Origin: Megalonaias nervosa
Lineage: Eukaryota; Mollusca; Bivalvia; Unionida; Unionidae
NCBI GenBank assembly: GCA_016617855.1
Contig: JAECUM010012883.1
Span: 1-64,000 of the forward strand
Length of the DNA: 64,000 nucleotides
Reading direction: 5' to 3'
Each line of letters starts with the position of its first letter. The first letter of the stretch is position 1. Made by a program: the position numbers and the translations under genes. Of this stretch, positions 55,004 to 63,948 are shown in pieces. Below the pieces are notes generated by a model. It was not told the DNA's origin. It searched no databases and saw nothing but the letters and a program-made list of their open reading frames with translations.

Positions 55004-56183
55004 GTAATAATTTTGATTGAAATCCTAATGGTATTTGTCCCTGTTTGGAGATACCTCTCCACAAATGTGATCAGTAGCCAAAATAATTCCGTGAACTGTT
55101 CCGCTTGTCTTGTAATTTTTTTAAAATCGTTGGATGATATAAAATCTTGAATTGACTTGAACATCAGGTATCCTATTTGTCACTGCCATATGTCACGAGG
55201 AAAAAAAGTTCTAGCATTAGAGTTACCGTTTTTCAGAAAGGAAACAAACACATGGATTTTTCAACAATAACGGGAGTGTCACTGTACTCTACGACCCTGC
55301 CTATGGTAAACTTGCACCTAAATTCAATATACGTTGTTGAGGGGAGAAAAATGTAACAATGTTTGTCCTATTTTTGTCTCCGTTGCTTAAGAGTGCAGTA
55401 GATTAAGGCGTATGCTGTCCGTACTTTTCTCGAAACTCTTTTGCAACATTATTTGTAGCGTATGCTGCCAAACATGACATCTATTTAATTTGGGATATGC
55501 AGCAAATGTTTTTTTTGCAGTAAGTCGACAATAAATATCACACTATCTTTTAATAAAATTGACGAATAAATGAAAACAATGAACATTTCTCACATAGAAT
55601 GTACAGTTGTCTTGATTATCTTTGTCCTATAATAAACGCAAAAATAAGAGAACCAAAGATGTCCTACTTTTCTGTTTTTTAACCATTCTTTCTTTCTTTC
55701 TCTCTGTAATATTAATTCTGTCTGCCCATCTTTCAAAGCACTAGTCTCCAGACGAAAGTGCCTCCAGTTCTACGGTCACTCGTTAGACACACAAGCCATA
55801 CACTGGCGACTGTGCTAAACTTTAACAACCGCAAACTTCGATTCAGCCCGACCCGACCCGACGCTGGACCGGTCGAAAAGCATATATAAGTGAAATGTAT
55901 ACACGTGCCGCTACCAGACTATCCGACATGCGAAGGGAGTGGACGCGTGCGCTGACCGGTAAAAATGGTCCGACATAAGCAGAGCTTAAGTAAACACTTC
56001 ATGTAGAAAAGAAGGAGGGGAGGATAACTTTGAATTTCAGTGTAAATAAGTCCTAAATCAGCCACAACGTATATTAAAGAAATACTTGAAGTAAATTAAA
56101 CATTAAATTTCCATCCACCATCACATTACAATTCTGTGTTGTGTACCGTAACATTTCTTCTTGCCACACGAAATAAGAAAACT
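53843..56183. mobile_element. 2.34 kb insertion within the right VLE-1 terminal repeat
   Basis: Interrupts the inverted repeat between CTGCTGCTGTTCA and CTGGACAAACTTAAGC. Its edges are inverted (TTTCTTATTTC left, GAAATAAGAAA right), and further inverted copies of a 45-bp segment (GTGGCAAGAAGAAATGTTAC) lie at 54,258-54,302 and 56,126-56,172. The left copy is displaced by about 400 bp, suggesting a second insertion inside the first. No supported coding frame; contains a (CT)n tract at 54,961-55,000 and the dispersed repeat below. Confidence 0.65.
55033..55490. repeat. Dispersed repeat, copy B
   Basis: Same orientation and order as 16,525-17,045 (GGAGATACCTCTCCA, TTACCGTTTTTCAGAAAGG, GACCCTGCCTATGG). 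Links the VLE-1 insertion with the 6.4 kb element 33 kb away. Confidence 0.65.
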
Positions 56184-56345
56184 GGACAAACTTAAGCACA
56201 TTGCTATAGATATTTTCTTTCGCAGAAACAGACCAAACAATATAAATACCGTTACAACAATAAAAAAATCCTACATCTTCTATAAAAAGAAACAGATCAC
56301 AAAATAGAATTAAAGATTAACGATGACTAGCTAACAAAACCACTG
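56184..56345. repeat. Right terminal inverted repeat of VLE-1, outer part
   Basis: Reverse complement of 37,261-37,414, including CACATTGCTATAGATATTTT and CTACATCTTCTATAAAAAG. Similarity stops near 56,340. Confidence 0.8.
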
Positions 56346-56770
56346 ACACTGTATTGGCAGTGATACACATAATAAGACTGACACAGTATTGGAAGGCAGT
56401 GGTAATCATTGTCATGATATCCTCATGAACATGATGTCCTATAGAAACGTACACTAATGTTACTCATAATAAGACAGACACTGTATTGGCAAGCTGTGGT
56501 AATCATTTTCATGATATCCTCATGAACATGATATCCTATAGAAACAAACACTAATGTTACACATATTAAGAATAACACTGTATTGGCAGGCATATTATGC
56601 ATATTTATGCCTGTAAATAGCATCAACCCATCGAAGAGTGCAATGGAAGAACTCTCTTTAAACAGTATGTACCCATTGAAGAGTGCAACGGCAGAACTCT
56701 CTTTAAACAGTATGCACCCATTGAAGAGTGATGGCCGATTTGGGACTGTAAACAGCATTGAACTCATTGA
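56346..56770. repeat. Two tandem repeat blocks
   Basis: At 56,346-56,585 units of about 115 bp contain TGATATCCTCATGAACATGA and ACACTGTATTGGCA. At 56,625-56,770 units of about 54 bp contain CCATTGAAGAGTGCAA and CTCTCTTTAAACAGTATG. Frames across them are repeat artefacts. Confidence 0.75.
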
Positions 56771-57891
56771 AGACTGCAGAAGCAGCTCTTGGTCGGTACA
56801 CAGCAGATATGGGTATATACTTGTTGTAGTTGTGTGCAGATTTTATATGGCTATGTCATTAGAAAAGATGTCTTTCCTCGCTTTCCTGCCTAGGATAAAA
56901 GTACAGGTCATGCAAACATCTGTCAAATGGGCATGGTATCCGTCCAAGCCAAGTTAATCTTGACTTTAATGATTTTTTTATACTTCTCTTCACAATACCA
57001 AATGCTGCAATCTCCACAGACACATGTTAATTATATTAATAAGATACCGATATTAAAACTCCTTGTTGTATTACAATATTACTTATGGCTTGTTCATGTT
57101 ATTCCACCAGTATGATAGTTATTTTTTTAAAACAGTTTTATTGGTCATAGATCTGAAGGACTTATGGGATGGTTTGTTGTCCATCATCTGTACATCTGTT
57201 AGCACAAATTTGCTATCTCCGCTCCTCCTGAACTACATGGAGGGTTGCCATGAAACTTGATACATTCCTTCACCCAATGGTCTAGTTGGTCATAAATAAA
57301 AATTGCCCCATTTGAAACTGCTATTAAGGCCACCACGAAGGCCATTTTGAAAGTCTTGTTATCACTTCCTGTCCTGAATGGATGATTATATCAACATAAG
57401 AATTTCACAAAAAGACTTCTTATGATGTCTTGTTGGTCTTGAATGAATATGTTGGCAATATAATGCCTAATACAGTCATGATGGTGGCCATCACGAAAGT
57501 CTTAATGCTACACCTACTGAAATAAAGCCATATTGACACAAGTTTTCACCGGAAGATTTCTAATGAAATCTAGTTGTTCTTAGATGAAAATGGAGCCAAT
57601 AGGATGCTACTCCTCTTGAACAAAATGTAATATTCACATAAGATTTTCAGCAGAACACCAAGTAGTAGTTAAGAAGGTAGATCCTAAACCAAAAGCGGAT
57701 TCTAGACCAGAGACACCCACCCCTTCAAAATAAATATATTTTGACATTTTTTTCACCACCTCTCCTCAAAAAATCACCCTCATCCAAATTTCAGTAAAGT
57801 AATAGGCGGATCCTCAACCAAAAGAGGATTCTGGACCAGAACCCCAAATTTGTTGGAGAAAGAATAAACCTTTCTTGATAGAAATTTCATA
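56771..57891. other. Non-coding spacer with imperfect repeats
   Basis: No gene is supported. Short imperfect repeats include GGCCACCACGAAGGCC/GGCCATCACGAA at 57,330-57,500 and two copies of an 80-bp unit with ACCAAAAGCGGATTCTAGACC at 57,680-57,830. The left border of VLE-2 should lie here but I see no inverted repeat to fix it. Confidence 0.45.
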
Positions 57892-58227
57892 TTGAACAAT
57901 GAAATATTATATAATATGTATCATTATAATCCAATAAGACATGTTGGATTTGATCTAACAAACAAATTTTGTAAGAGATTTGGTTCAATAAAATCAGCCT
58001 CAAGTTATACTGGCATAAAACCTAAAATAACAAGCCACTGTATTAAAAAAGTTGGTTACCATATATCACCAAAATATGGGTCAGTATGGTTGTTCGCAAC
58101 TGAAAATGACGAACGAATAAGAGGTTGGTCAGATGATTTAATGATATTTATTGACAATATAATTGATATTTTATTTGATAATGATACAAAATTAAACATT
58201 TACTACTGTTGTAACCATATTTTATGA
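57892..58227 (+). CDS. NUMOD1-type DNA-binding fragment of a homing endonuclease
   Basis: Open frame of 111 codons. Residues about 32-72 (FGSIKSASSYTGIKPKITS, then GSVWLFATEND) fit the NUMOD1 helix-turn-helix module that homing endonucleases use to grip DNA. No nuclease domain is visible, so it is either a 5'-truncated endonuclease or a solo module. It lies at the left edge of VLE-2, tail-to-tail with the membrane-protein gene. Confidence 0.5.
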   Translation: MNNEILYNMYHYNPIRHVGFDLTNKFCKRFGSIKSASSYTGIKPKITSHCIKKVGYHISPKYGSVWLFATENDERIRGWSDDLMIFIDNIIDILFDNDTKLNIYYCCNHIL

Positions 58228-58692
58228 TAATCCTTTTCATACCTGCTAGCTCTCATTGGTAGTATATCCGTTAACATACTATCAATAATACGAAACTCGC
58301 GTATTAAATCATCCATATCATATTTTACACCTCGCAAGTAAGATCGTATTTAATCAAGTAATTTTTTATAAGTGATAATTGCTATCTTACAAGCATTTTT
58401 TTCGTCTCTAGCTTGGGTTCGATATTCTTACACGCTGTTGCAAGAGAAGCACCAACGCCTGATATTATTAACAAAAACGGATTTAATGATGCTCCACTTG
58501 AAATTATACCAGAGCTAGTCATTAACAGTGGTAAATATGATATTATCCGAAGTATTTTGCTATAGTATTTGTAACATTTTTGCACGCACCAAAGTTTCTT
58601 TTATGATAAAATTTATAATATTGAATTAGAGCGTCAACATCTTGTTTTGGAATTTCTTCTATGTGATTGAAATCGATGATTTGTTTTTTCAT
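58215..58692 (-). pseudogene. Two-helix membrane protein of VLE-2
   Basis: Starts MKKQIIDFNHIEEIPKQ at 58,692, runs to a stop near 58,545, and continues in another frame as ISYLPLLMTSSGIISSGASL and FLLIISGVGASLATA (58,585-58,382), then a break and a charged helical tail (MDDLIREFRIIDSMLTDI, about 58,310-58,260). Same architecture as 48,347-48,840 in VLE-1. Function unknown. Confidence 0.5.
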
Positions 58693-58703
58693 TATACAGT
58701 GTT

Positions 58704-59561
58704 TTATACAAAGACAAAAGTTCTAGAACCAATAATCGAATCGAGAAACTCGCGGAATTTATTATTTTTAGGATCAGCTAAAAACTCTCTATATTTGTCA
58801 TAAACATTTGACGAAGTATCACCATATTGTTTATCTGTTAGTACATATTGTTTCTTTAACCAAGCGTATGAATCAAAATTATTTCCTACTTCACTTTCAT
58901 ATAAATCTGTTTTATTCACCAAATTACTGTAATCGATTTCTGTTTCTTCAATATACCTTAATACTAAACTCAACTGATCTAACGTGTAATTTTTGAGAAC
59001 AAGCTGTTGTCTGATAATTGCATATGCGACTATGAAATTTGTTAGCATCAATTTCTTAAGCTGATCTAGTTCAATTGTAAGAAGACCAACAGCAGAAGCT
59101 ACTTTCAACATTAATTTTTCATATGGTTTTGTGAGTATTGTTTTAATTTCGTTGTAATAATTTCGTAGTGACAATTGACTAGAGTACTGGATTGATGGGA
59201 ATGGAACATCATCTTCTTCACTTATATCATAATAAGAATCAGACTTTACTTCCAACTTTGTTTGATCGAATTCTGTAAAAAACTTTTCTCGCTCATCATC
59301 ACTAAAATTACTAATTTCATCGTCTAAACTTTTGATTATCTTTAGAGACTTGTTAACAATAATCGGATCAAATTCTGGGTCGTTTTTACGTATCATTGGC
59401 AAAATTGCGTTTGCGTATACTTTAATAATTGACTCTGCGTCTGACGTCATAGTAACGATTTTAACTAAGGTTTCTTTGTCATGGTAGTACATACCGAGAT
59501 GTTTAAATATACCTCGTTTTGAAAAACTATCATATAACTTTTTGTTTCTTTTTATTCTCAT
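58704..59561 (-). CDS. Unrecognised 285-residue protein of VLE-2
   Basis: Intact frame starting MRIKRNKKLYDSFSKRGIF. Mostly helical and charged: acidic stretches at about residues 75-100 (DDEISNFSDDEREKFFTEFD), a hydrophobic middle helix (LMLKVASAVGLLTIELDQL) and a C-terminal DPKNNKFREFLDSIIGSRTF. A second gene immediately upstream ends in a frame overlapping its start, so the true start could be further 5'. No family recognised and no counterpart seen in VLE-1. Open reading over 858 bp in AT-rich DNA argues that it is real. Confidence 0.6.
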   Translation of the reverse strand: MRIKRNKKLYDSFSKRGIFKHLGMYYHDKETLVKIVTMTSDAESIIKVYANAILPMIRKNDPEFDPIIVNKSLKIIKSLDDEISNFSDDEREKFFTEFDQTKLEVKSDSYYDISEEDDVPFPSIQYSSQLSLRNYYNEIKTILTKPYEKLMLKVASAVGLLTIELDQLKKLMLTNFIVAYAIIRQQLVLKNYTLDQLSLVLRYIEETEIDYSNLVNKTDLYESEVGNNFDSYAWLKKQYVLTDKQYGDTSSNVYDKYREFLADPKNNKFREFLDSIIGSRTFVFV

Positions 59562-59574
59562 TTTTTTTATTTTC

Positions 59575-60011
59575 CGCTAGTTTGTCAAGACGAGTATGAT
59601 TTTCGTTTATTCGTCTTTCTTCTAGTGTTCTTCCACTATAAACTCGTGCTTTTATTAAATCTGATTTTATTATCAAATCTATGTTAGACCAATCAAGCTC
59701 GAGTAATATTTTTTAAAATATAATTTCAACTTGTTTTTGTTCTTCTAGACAATCATCAGGATGACAGTATCTGCTTATAATATCAAAGTTTTCTATTGCT
59801 TTTTTCAGTTGTGGTCCTCGCATATATATAACGCGAATAAAATTAGCAAAATTTGCTGGCAATGTTGGATTGTTTAATGATTCGATGTTAAGTTTTTTCA
59901 AACTTTGTTAACATTTTTGCTGTTTCATTAACGGCTCCAACATCTTTGTTGGGGTTTAAAATATTATCATAACATTCTCTTGCAATGGTTATAACTGGTG
60001 GTTCTGACATT
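59575..60011 (-). pseudogene. Unrecognised helical protein of VLE-2
   Basis: Starts MSEPPVITIARECYDNI at 60,011, frameshifts near 59,900, continues with LNNPTLPANFANFIRVIYMR to a TAA at 59,713, and reads on in the same frame as LLELDWSNIDLIIKSDLI and RTLEERRINENHTRLDK to about 59,575. One frameshift and one stop in about 145 codons. Lies between the fibre and the 285-residue protein. No family recognised. Confidence 0.45.
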
Positions 60012-60027
60012 ATTTTATAACATTAGA

Positions 60028-61304
60028 TTAAATTTGATCATCAAGTGTATATATTTGAAATGCTGTCAGTCCTGGAAATGGATGTTCAGCAGCTAAAACA
60101 TTAACTCGAAAATATAAGTACTTATTAACAGTGTTTTCAGTCGGTATTGAAAAATATTGTGTTGTTGAAATGTAAGTGTCTGTTGTGCTATACAATGTTG
60201 TCCAGTTGATATCGTCATTTGATCCTTCCAATTGCCAATTATAAATTCGACCAATACTAGAGTTTAATCTGCCTCGCAAATGAAATTGCCAAATAGCAAC
60301 TTCAGTAGGACATTTAATTTTAATCCAAAAGTTTTCAACTTCTCCATTGGTTGTCCACTCATGTCTATCAGAGAAAGCGTAATAAGGATAATTTTCGAGA
60401 TAATATGTTGATGCGCTTACCTCAAACCCGGCTCGGTTGTCAGTTGCTTTATAAATTGTTGGAATATATCCAACATTGTTTTTAGTTCGTTTTATACCGC
60501 TAGACAGACTATCAACATACACTTTATTTGTCAGATCATTAGGGCTAACTGGAACATATGTCGTAGATATTTTTTTTTGTCTCTCATGTTTATGTTACCT
60601 GACATTGGTCCACCAGATTTTTTAAGGTATGAAGCAAGTTCTTCTTTTAATTGAGCATAACGGATAGCATCAGCATCAGCTTATGGTGAGGTTGTTGGTA
60701 GTCCAGTTATTTTTGAGTTATTACTCATTGTAAGGTTACCTGTCATTGTATCGCCGGCTTTGTTAAGTTTATTGTCATCAACAGATTTTAGATGCGCATA
60801 ACTTACCGTTTGTGTTTGATTTAAGTTTTCTGGCGGATATGCAGTCTCCAAATTTATTATTTTTTTTTTGACATGTTGATATTACCTATAAGCGTTCCAC
60901 CGATTTCATCAAGTTTGTTATCATCCACATACCTCAACTGTGCATAACTTACCGGTTGCGTATAATTTAAGTTTGCTGGTGGATACCTGGTCTCCAAATT
61001 TATTATTTTTTTTTTCTGACATATCTAAATTACCGCTTAAAGTTCCTCCTGTCAACGACAACTTGTTGTCATCAACAGATTTTAGTTGTGCATAACTGAC
61101 AGCTTGTGTAAGGTCAACTCTTATTGGCGGTTACGCTGTTTCTAAACCTAGTACTCTTTGATTTGACATAAACAGGTTTCCTGTCATTGTGTCACCGGAT
61201 TTTTTCAGGTAACCTGATAAATCAATCTTGCCGTTTGTTATTGTTGTTGTACTTACAGCTCATGAATCTCCTGTTAATGTTCCAAATTTTGTATTGTAGC
61301 TCAT
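60028..61304 (-). pseudogene. Fibre/spike protein of VLE-2: tail-fibre repeats plus discoidin-like head
   Basis: Starts MSYNTKFGTLTGDS at 61,304. About five repeats of roughly 145 bp follow, with cores such as KKSGDTMTGNLFMSNQRV, LTGGTLSGNLDMSE, KAGDTMTGNLTMSNNSKI and KKSGGPMSGNINM, linked by VSYAQLKSVDDNKL. The open C-terminal part (60,522-60,028) is a beta-rich discoidin/F5-8C-like domain: EVENFWIKIKCPTEVAIWQF, WQLEGSNDDINWTTLYS, LYFRVNV. Stops and frameshifts fall in the repeats (TGA near 61,260, TAA near 61,130, others near 60,850 and 60,680). Repeats likely form a shaft and the head a glycan- or receptor-binding tip; these roles are inference. Confidence 0.75.
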
Positions 61305-61339
61305 TATTTATTTATTGTCTGACAATTTTTATATAACAT

Positions 61340-61351
61340 AAAATTGTATAA
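61340..61351 (+). promoter_or_regulatory. Shared upstream motif of VLE-2 plus-strand genes
   Basis: AAAATTGTATAA occurs 6 bases before the ATPase ATG (61,357) and identically at 62,052-62,063, 19 bases before the next gene's ATG (62,082). A weaker match lies upstream of the penton start (63,229). Likely a core promoter of this element. Confidence 0.5.
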
Positions 61352-61356
61352 CAACA

Positions 61357-62034
61357 ATGGCAAAATCGTCGATATTAAATTTTGATACAGAGCGGTTGGT
61401 GAAACATAAACATAACAACGAACTTCCAGATTGTCATTATCTTATTGTTGGAAGAACTGGATCGGGAAAAACAAATTTGCTTATGAATTTACTGCTGGGC
61501 AATGATTTTAATTACGATCGAGTTTATAGTTATACAATTAATCCGCAACAAGATAAGTACGAGCTACTTAGCGAATATAATAATAAACTTCGTGATGATC
61601 TTGAGGCTGGCGAGGATTTTGTTATTATCAAACAACCAGAAGATCTTGTTCCAGTTAATCAACTTGATTCAGCTGAACATAAGATAGTAGTTTTTGACGA
61701 TATTCCGCTAAATAATGTAGAAATGAACAAAATAAGATCGTATTTTTCACTGTCTCGAAATAAAAAATGTAATTCTGTTTATTTAGCTCAAGGTTTTTAT
61801 AATGTTGATAAATTTATTAGGCGAAATACTGGTTGTTTTATATTATTTCCGGGACTGGACAATATTGACGTTAGAAATATCGCGAACGAGCAATGTGGCG
61901 ACGTAACAAAAGATAAATTTATTGAATTATATCATAAAGCTACAAAAGATAAATATAACTTTTTCTTATTTGATAAATTAACACGTGATCCAACTAAAAT
62001 GTTTAGATACTGTATTGACAGTTACTTGCAGTAA
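61357..62034 (+). CDS. VLE-2 packaging ATPase (FtsK/HerA, A32-like)
   Basis: Intact 225-codon frame. Walker A VGRTGSGKT at residues 31-39, Walker B KIVVFDDIP with Asp114 and Asp115, SVYLAQGFY at 140-148 as sensor region, and RRNTGCFILF with possible arginine contacts. Same fold and role as 37,735-38,325 in VLE-1 (DNA translocation into the particle), but with low sequence identity. Divergent from the fibre gene with a 52-bp spacer. Likely functional by sequence. Confidence 0.9.
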   Translation: MAKSSILNFDTERLVKHKHNNELPDCHYLIVGRTGSGKTNLLMNLLLGNDFNYDRVYSYTINPQQDKYELLSEYNNKLRDDLEAGEDFVIIKQPEDLVPVNQLDSAEHKIVVFDDIPLNNVEMNKIRSYFSLSRNKKCNSVYLAQGFYNVDKFIRRNTGCFILFPGLDNIDVRNIANEQCGDVTKDKFIELYHKATKDKYNFFLFDKLTRDPTKMFRYCIDSYLQ

Positions 62035-62081
62035 GGTGTTTTCCACTTCTTAAAATTGTATAAAATTTATATATAATAATT

Positions 62082-63188
62082 ATGGATAAACGAGCAACGT
62101 ACAGAAAACATATAGAAGATCTAAAAAAACTTGCTCAATCTCAAGCAGCATTTAAACAAAAAGTTCAGCATGCACGACGTGGACAAGTAACTGCTGCAGA
62201 AACAACAGCTACGATTCTCAAACCAGTTACTGAAGCACTACATGGAAAACAACCTGAAACTAAACCGCTGTCAGAAGAAGAACTTAAGCAACTACAGGAA
62301 AAAGGTTTGGTTGGATTAGTTAAGGAACAACAAAAAGCAGCTGCTGCAAAAATTGTTGCTAGATCTGATGAGGAAAAAAGAATGTTGGCTGAGGCACTTG
62401 TAGGGAATATTGCTGATCCTGCCACTAGACAAACTGAACTAAACCAGCTGATCAATAATCCAATTTTATTTGAGCAAAGATTAGCAGAATTAACTTCACA
62501 TGAGATTAGAAATATTTTAAGAAAATTATCAGAAAAATTAGAGGATATTGAAAAAGAGCAAGAAAGAGTCGGTGAGTTAACAATAAAGTTTATGGAAGTT
62601 GGTGAAAAAATATTTTTTTTAGAAAAAAAAGCAAATGATAAAATAACTGATGAGGAATATGATAATTTTTTAAAAGATAATGATATAAACGATATTAATA
62701 ATATAAAAACTTGGTCAAAAGAAAGATACGATAAATTTATTAGAGATTTAGAAAATATGATTACAGATAGTAATAATGCTGACGCTAAATTAAGAACAAC
62801 TAAAAAAGAAGAAGATATAATTCCGCTCTTTGATACAATTAGGAAAGGTATTATCGCTTATGTCTTTTACACAGCAGCGGAAGATTATAGAGAAAAGATA
62901 AAAGAATATGGTAAAGGGTGGAAATTTCAAAGGAAATTTAATCCAGTCGATGAAAGTCGCGTTAAAAGTTATAGAGAAGCTGCAAGAGCAAAATCAGGAA
63001 CCGGTGTAAAAATATTTACATCAACTGCTGAAATGATAGGCAGATTAATGCTGCTGATATCATCAAAGGAAGCTGGTAATATTAGTGTTGAAATTGATAA
63101 TAAAATTATTGACATACTTGATCATTTGAGATCGGAAAATTTATTAACATCTGACGAATACGAAACTTTACATAGCGATTTAACATAA
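62082..63188 (+). CDS. Conserved structural protein of VLE-2
   Basis: Intact 368-codon frame. A basic N-terminus (RATYRKHIEDLKKLAQSQ), QKVQHARRGQV and ILKPVTEAL, an Ala/Lys-rich helical part, a long coiled coil at about residues 135-190 (LRKLSEKLEDIEKEQERV), and a C-terminal domain (ETIGRLMLL-type: EMIGRLMLLISSKEAGNIS, then LTSDEYETLH). It matches 52,554-53,560 of VLE-1 at both ends. No known family. It follows the ATPase by 47 bases and precedes the penton-like gene; conservation in both elements suggests a particle protein. Confidence 0.7.
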   Translation: MDKRATYRKHIEDLKKLAQSQAAFKQKVQHARRGQVTAAETTATILKPVTEALHGKQPETKPLSEEELKQLQEKGLVGLVKEQQKAAAAKIVARSDEEKRMLAEALVGNIADPATRQTELNQLINNPILFEQRLAELTSHEIRNILRKLSEKLEDIEKEQERVGELTIKFMEVGEKIFFLEKKANDKITDEEYDNFLKDNDINDINNIKTWSKERYDKFIRDLENMITDSNNADAKLRTTKKEEDIIPLFDTIRKGIIAYVFYTAAEDYREKIKEYGKGWKFQRKFNPVDESRVKSYREAARAKSGTGVKIFTSTAEMIGRLMLLISSKEAGNISVEIDNKIIDILDHLRSENLLTSDEYETLHSDLT

Positions 63189-63228
63189 ATCACAACGACT
63201 TAATTTTGTAAAAATATAATAAATAACA

Positions 63229-63948
63229 ATGTGAACAACATTATTACTAGACTCTAGTACAGCCGCTAAAGATAGCGCAAATTTGTCAGTAAATTATATT
63301 CCGCCAATACAACTTGATACTGAAAAACAGTATGAAATTGGACTAATTTCATGCACGTGTTGGCATTCCATGGCTAACGTAAAAACTGGAGTAAACGATG
63401 AATTTTCATTTATAAATATTAGTATTTTACGAGATAAAAGGAGAAAAACTAAAATTCCACAAGGAGCTTATAATATCATTGATCTAAATAAGACAATAAA
63501 AGAGCCTATAACAAAAGCTGGCGGTATAGCTGATAATTTTGATCTAACACCAAATTATAACACATTAAGCGCTACATTAACATTAAAATATAATATGTTA
63601 CTCGATTTTACACCAGGAGAAAAAAGTATTGCACAACTGATAGGATTTACTAATGACAGTTATGGTGCTCTTGAAGAAGTTACTACATTTGACGGTGAAC
63701 TACCGGTAAATATAACTGACGTAAACACAATATTAATAAATTGCTCTATTGCTTCTGGATCTTACTCATCCCAGGGTAGTAAAGGACAAACGATATATAG
63801 TTTCTCGCCAGAAGTTCCACCGGGCTCGCTCATGCTAATTAGTCCACGGCAAGTTATTTATTATCCGCTAAATGTTGAAAATCAAATAACAACAATAAAT
63901 ATGCAGTTGACAGATCAATCTGGACGACAGCTGGATCTGAATAACTAG
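63229..63948 (+). pseudogene. Penton-like minor capsid protein of VLE-2
   Basis: The ATG at 63,229 is followed directly by TGA (63,232-63,234). After that the frame is open for 237 codons: LLLDSSTAAKDSANLSVNY, YEIGLISCTCWHSMANV, a central part with SIAQLIGFTNDSYG, and a C-terminal jelly-roll-like end (NTILINCSIASGSYSS, TIYSFSPEVPPGS, VIYYPLN) finishing LTDQSGRQLDL. The single early stop is the only visible defect. No later ATG restores the first 22 codons, so a shortened product would lack conserved residues. Counterpart of 47,520-48,296. Confidence 0.7.

Larger units (their letters stand above)
37261..56345. mobile_element. VLE-1: large virus-like element with inverted repeats
   Basis: The left inverted repeat (37,261-37,655) matches 53,588-53,842 plus 56,184-56,345 in reverse complement, the right one being split by a 2.34 kb insertion. 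Without that insertion the element is about 16.7 kb. It encodes ATPase, PLA2, integrase, helicase, polymerase, capsid, penton, fibre, protease and several small proteins, i.e. a full set for a self-replicating, particle-forming element of the Polinton-like virus kind but with genes quite unlike the classic Polintons nearby. No target duplication could be made out at the outermost match. Confidence 0.85.

Noticed and set aside
56423..56957. Two 114-124 codon frames near the right end of VLE-1
   Set aside because: Both are built from the tandem repeats there and are on opposite strands of the same units.
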